The notes under the pieces are model-generated. The model saw nothing but the letters and a program-made list of their open reading frames with translations, ran no database searches and had not been told where the DNA came from. 6,948 bases of DNA from the NCBI GenBank assembly GCA_003554565.1, contig PWGR01000205.1, positions 1-6,948 on the forward strand. The letters run 5' to 3'. Positions 5,091-6,948 of the stretch are shown one piece after another; within the stretch, counting starts at the first letter, position 1; every line of letters begins with the position of its first letter. The translations under genes and the position numbers were made by a program. This DNA comes from Clostridia bacterium (GTDB taxonomy: Bacteria > Bacillota > Sulfobacillia > SLMV01).

Positions 5091-6392
5091 GTGAAAACCG
5101 TGCGAAAGAGATCACTACAGCTGACCTACAGATCCTTTCTGTACATCGTCAAGTGGACCGGGCTGTCGGTGCTGGTGGGTGCGACAGTCGGACTTGCAGC
5201 TGTCGCTTTCATTGGAGCGCTGAACTGGGGAATTGATGTACTGGGGCCACTCCGCCGGGGTCATCTCGTGTATGGGCTGCCGATCATCGGCCTGTTCCTC
5301 AGCGGGATTATCACTTCTACTTTTTCCCCCGTGGCGGCCGGCAGCGGGATTGATGCCATCATCCGCGCTTACAATCACAGGTGGGGAAAGACCAGCTTGA
5401 TTTCCGTCCCGGTGAAGCTGGTAGCCAGTGTTTGCACCATTGCTTTTGGCGGCTCCGCCGGACGTGTGGGGCCCACGGTACAGATGGGTGGTGGTCTGGC
5501 ATACTGGCTGGGACGTGCCCTGCGGTTGAATCTGCGCGACATGCGCAAGGTTGTCCTCTGCGGCATAGGTGCAGCCTTCGGGGCGATCTTCACTGCGCCT
5601 CTGGCTGGAGGGGTCTTCGGGGCAGAAGTTCTTTACCGGGATGATGTGGAGTACAACAACTTGTTTATCAGTTTTATATCCAGCATCACCGCCTATTTTG
5701 TCTATTCTGTTCTGTTGGACAAAGACAGACTTTTTGCCTTTTCGCCACCGGCAGAATACACCTTCATCCCCCATCGTGACATCCCATACTTCGTCCTGGC
5801 CGGTGTCGTCGTGGGCCTGGTGAGCCTGGTGTTCATAAAGTGCCTCTACGGAATAGAACACCTTGCGGAACACGTGTCGATTCCCGCCTGGGGAAAGACC
5901 ACCCTGGGAGGGGTGATGACCGGTGTAACGGCCATATTTGCCACCCCGCTCATACTCGGGACCGGCGTGGAGGTACTGAAGATGCTGACAGTCGAACGAG
6001 TAGGGGTCGGTTTTCTGGCGATTCTGCTGGTGGGCAAGATCGCCGCCACCTCCTTTGCCATCGGATCCGGAGCCAGCGGTGGACTGGTCGGGCCCTGTCT
6101 GGTCATGGGCGGCATGACGGGTGCGCTGTTGGCCGGTCTGACGGGATATCCCGGATCTGTGGTGGTAATTGCTGCGGGCAGTGTGGGTTTTCTGGGAAGT
6201 GCAGGGCATATACCTATTGCCACTACCCTGCTGGCGGCTGAGTTGTTTGGCATGGAAGTCCTGAAAGCAGCGACCATTGTGTGCTTTATTGGGTCGTGGA
6301 TTGCCAGGGATGACACCATGCTGCGGCAGTCACTGGTCAGTCGTGCTATGACTCAAAAGGCACCGCATCACTTTGATGAGGAGCCGCTTTGA
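5091..6392 (+). CDS. ClC-family chloride channel/transporter without CBS domains
   Basis: The 433-residue protein has about ten or more hydrophobic segments and the ClC anion-pore signatures: GSGID (84-88, usually GSGIP), GSAGRVGPT (121-129, usually GREGP) and SGASGGLVGP (326-335, usually GGIFAP). It ends soon after the last membrane segment and has no cytoplasmic CBS or TrkA-C domain. V126 stands where E. coli ClC-ec1 has the external gating glutamate E148. V180, right after E179 in VFGAEV, stands where it has the internal proton glutamate E203. Loss of both suggests a passive chloride channel rather than a Cl-/H+ exchanger. S85 of the selectivity site is kept. GTG 5091 has GAAAGGT ending 10 bases upstream. 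The RCK gene just upstream could supply the missing regulatory domain. Family assignment is certain; ion and mechanism are inferred. Confidence 0.93.
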   Translation: MKTVRKRSLQLTYRSFLYIVKWTGLSVLVGATVGLAAVAFIGALNWGIDVLGPLRRGHLVYGLPIIGLFLSGIITSTFSPVAAGSGIDAIIRAYNHRWGKTSLISVPVKLVASVCTIAFGGSAGRVGPTVQMGGGLAYWLGRALRLNLRDMRKVVLCGIGAAFGAIFTAPLAGGVFGAEVLYRDDVEYNNLFISFISSITAYFVYSVLLDKDRLFAFSPPAEYTFIPHRDIPYFVLAGVVVGLVSLVFIKCLYGIEHLAEHVSIPAWGKTTLGGVMTGVTAIFATPLILGTGVEVLKMLTVERVGVGFLAILLVGKIAATSFAIGSGASGGLVGPCLVMGGMTGALLAGLTGYPGSVVVIAAGSVGFLGSAGHIPIATTLLAAELFGMEVLKAATIVCFIGSWIARDDTMLRQSLVSRAMTQKAPHHFDEEPL

Positions 6393-6445
6393 ATGCGGGA
6401 CATCTCAAGACCGTGAACTCGTATCCGTCTGAGGGGGTGCTTTTT

Positions 6446-6948
6446 GTGAAGGAGCATCGCGTATTTACCGGCGGTCACATTTACACCCTGGAGGCCGAAG
6501 GCGGCCAGGCAGAGGCGCTGTTAGTTCGGGGAGACGAGATTTGCGCCGTGGGCCGTGAGGACGAGATCCGCGCGGCTGCAGCGGACCTGCCGCACGTTCC
6601 AGAGGAGATCGACCTGAACGGTGCGGTGGTGGTGCCCGGTCTGGTGGATTCGCACACCCACTTCGCCTCATACTGCGAGATGAGCCTGGGTGTGGACCTG
6701 ACCGGGACCGAGACCCTTGATGAGGCCCTGGAGCGAGTGCGTATGCTGGCCGCTGAAAAGGGGGTGGGAGAGTGGATCCGTGGGTGGGGATGGAACAAGA
6801 ACCTGTGGGATGATGATTCCTTTCCTTTGCGCTCAGACCTGGACCGGGTGACGCGGGAGCATCCGGTTGCCCTGACCAGCAAGGACGGCCACGCCATGTG
6901 GGTCAATACCCCGGCCCTCTCACAGGCGGGGATCGATGAGAACACGCC
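6446..6948 (+). CDS. YtcJ-type amidohydrolase (Amidohydro_3), N-terminal part
   Basis: An open frame of 167 residues runs off the right edge; this family is usually about 500-550 residues. The start of a metal-dependent amidohydrolase is clear. A beta-rich section carries GGHIYTL and the LVRGDEICAVG strand pair (26-36). VVVPGLVDSHTHF (61-73) follows, with the metal-binding H70 and H72. WIRGWGWN (110-117) and SKDGHAMWVNTPAL (145-158) are typical of the YtcJ/Amidohydro_3 branch, which hydrolyses amide or related C-N bonds of small molecules; the substrate cannot be told. GTG 6446 is chosen because GAGGGGG ends eight bases upstream. GTG 6437 and 6413 and TTG 6389 are also in frame, but lack this spacing. 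The gene lies 53 bp after the ClC gene and could be in the same transcript, though a functional link is not evident. Confidence 0.88.
   Translation, partial: MKEHRVFTGGHIYTLEAEGGQAEALLVRGDEICAVGREDEIRAAAADLPHVPEEIDLNGAVVVPGLVDSHTHFASYCEMSLGVDLTGTETLDEALERVRMLAAEKGVGEWIRGWGWNKNLWDDDSFPLRSDLDRVTREHPVALTSKDGHAMWVNTPALSQAGIDENT

Noticed and set aside
5115..6209. A 364-codon open frame on the minus strand
   Set aside because: It is the mirror of the ClC gene; the product is Gln/Gly/His-rich with no domain-like pattern, as expected for antisense of GC-rich membrane protein code.

Overview
The window looks like a piece of a chromosome from a GC-rich, probably endospore-forming member of the Firmicutes (Clostridia-like). 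Three things suggest this: the end of rpsI next to a CwlD-type cell-wall amidase, a neighbourhood seen in Bacillus and Clostridia; purine-rich GAGG/AGGAGG ribosome binding sites in front of almost every gene; and frequent GTG starts. The species cannot be named from the sequence. No mobile element, CRISPR array, rRNA or attachment site was seen. Eight protein genes (two cut by the window edges) and one tRNA account for most of the DNA.

Layout. Positions 1-98 hold the C-terminal end of ribosomal protein S9. Facing it is a CwlD-like N-acetylmuramoyl-L-alanine amidase (95-862, minus strand); the two stop codons share one CTAG. A divergent intergenic region of about 125 bp carries a strong extended -10 promoter for the rightward genes. 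These are a fused Memo/LigB-AMMECR1 protein (987-2333) and, 14 bp later, a radical SAM enzyme (2348-3382). Together they are the AmmeMemoRadiSam system, a widely conserved bacterial and archaeal gene set with no known biochemical reaction. Next come a Fur-family metalloregulator (3475-3936) and a small GDT1/UPF0016-family membrane protein (3956-4228), then a tRNA-Arg(CCG) with its own promoter (4240-4368).

The right side is about ion transport. A short TrkA/KtrA-type RCK protein (4427-5059) is followed by a ClC-family chloride channel/transporter (5091-6392). No potassium-pore gene is present, and the ClC protein has Val at both glutamate positions that are needed for proton-coupled exchange. 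It therefore looks like a chloride channel rather than a Cl-/H+ antiporter, and its adjacent RCK protein may be its regulator. The window ends inside a YtcJ-type amidohydrolase (6446 onward).

The most interesting parts are the compact AmmeMemoRadiSam pair beside metal-homeostasis genes, and the RCK-ClC pair with its altered glutamates. Functions are assigned from motifs read by eye; no database search was possible.
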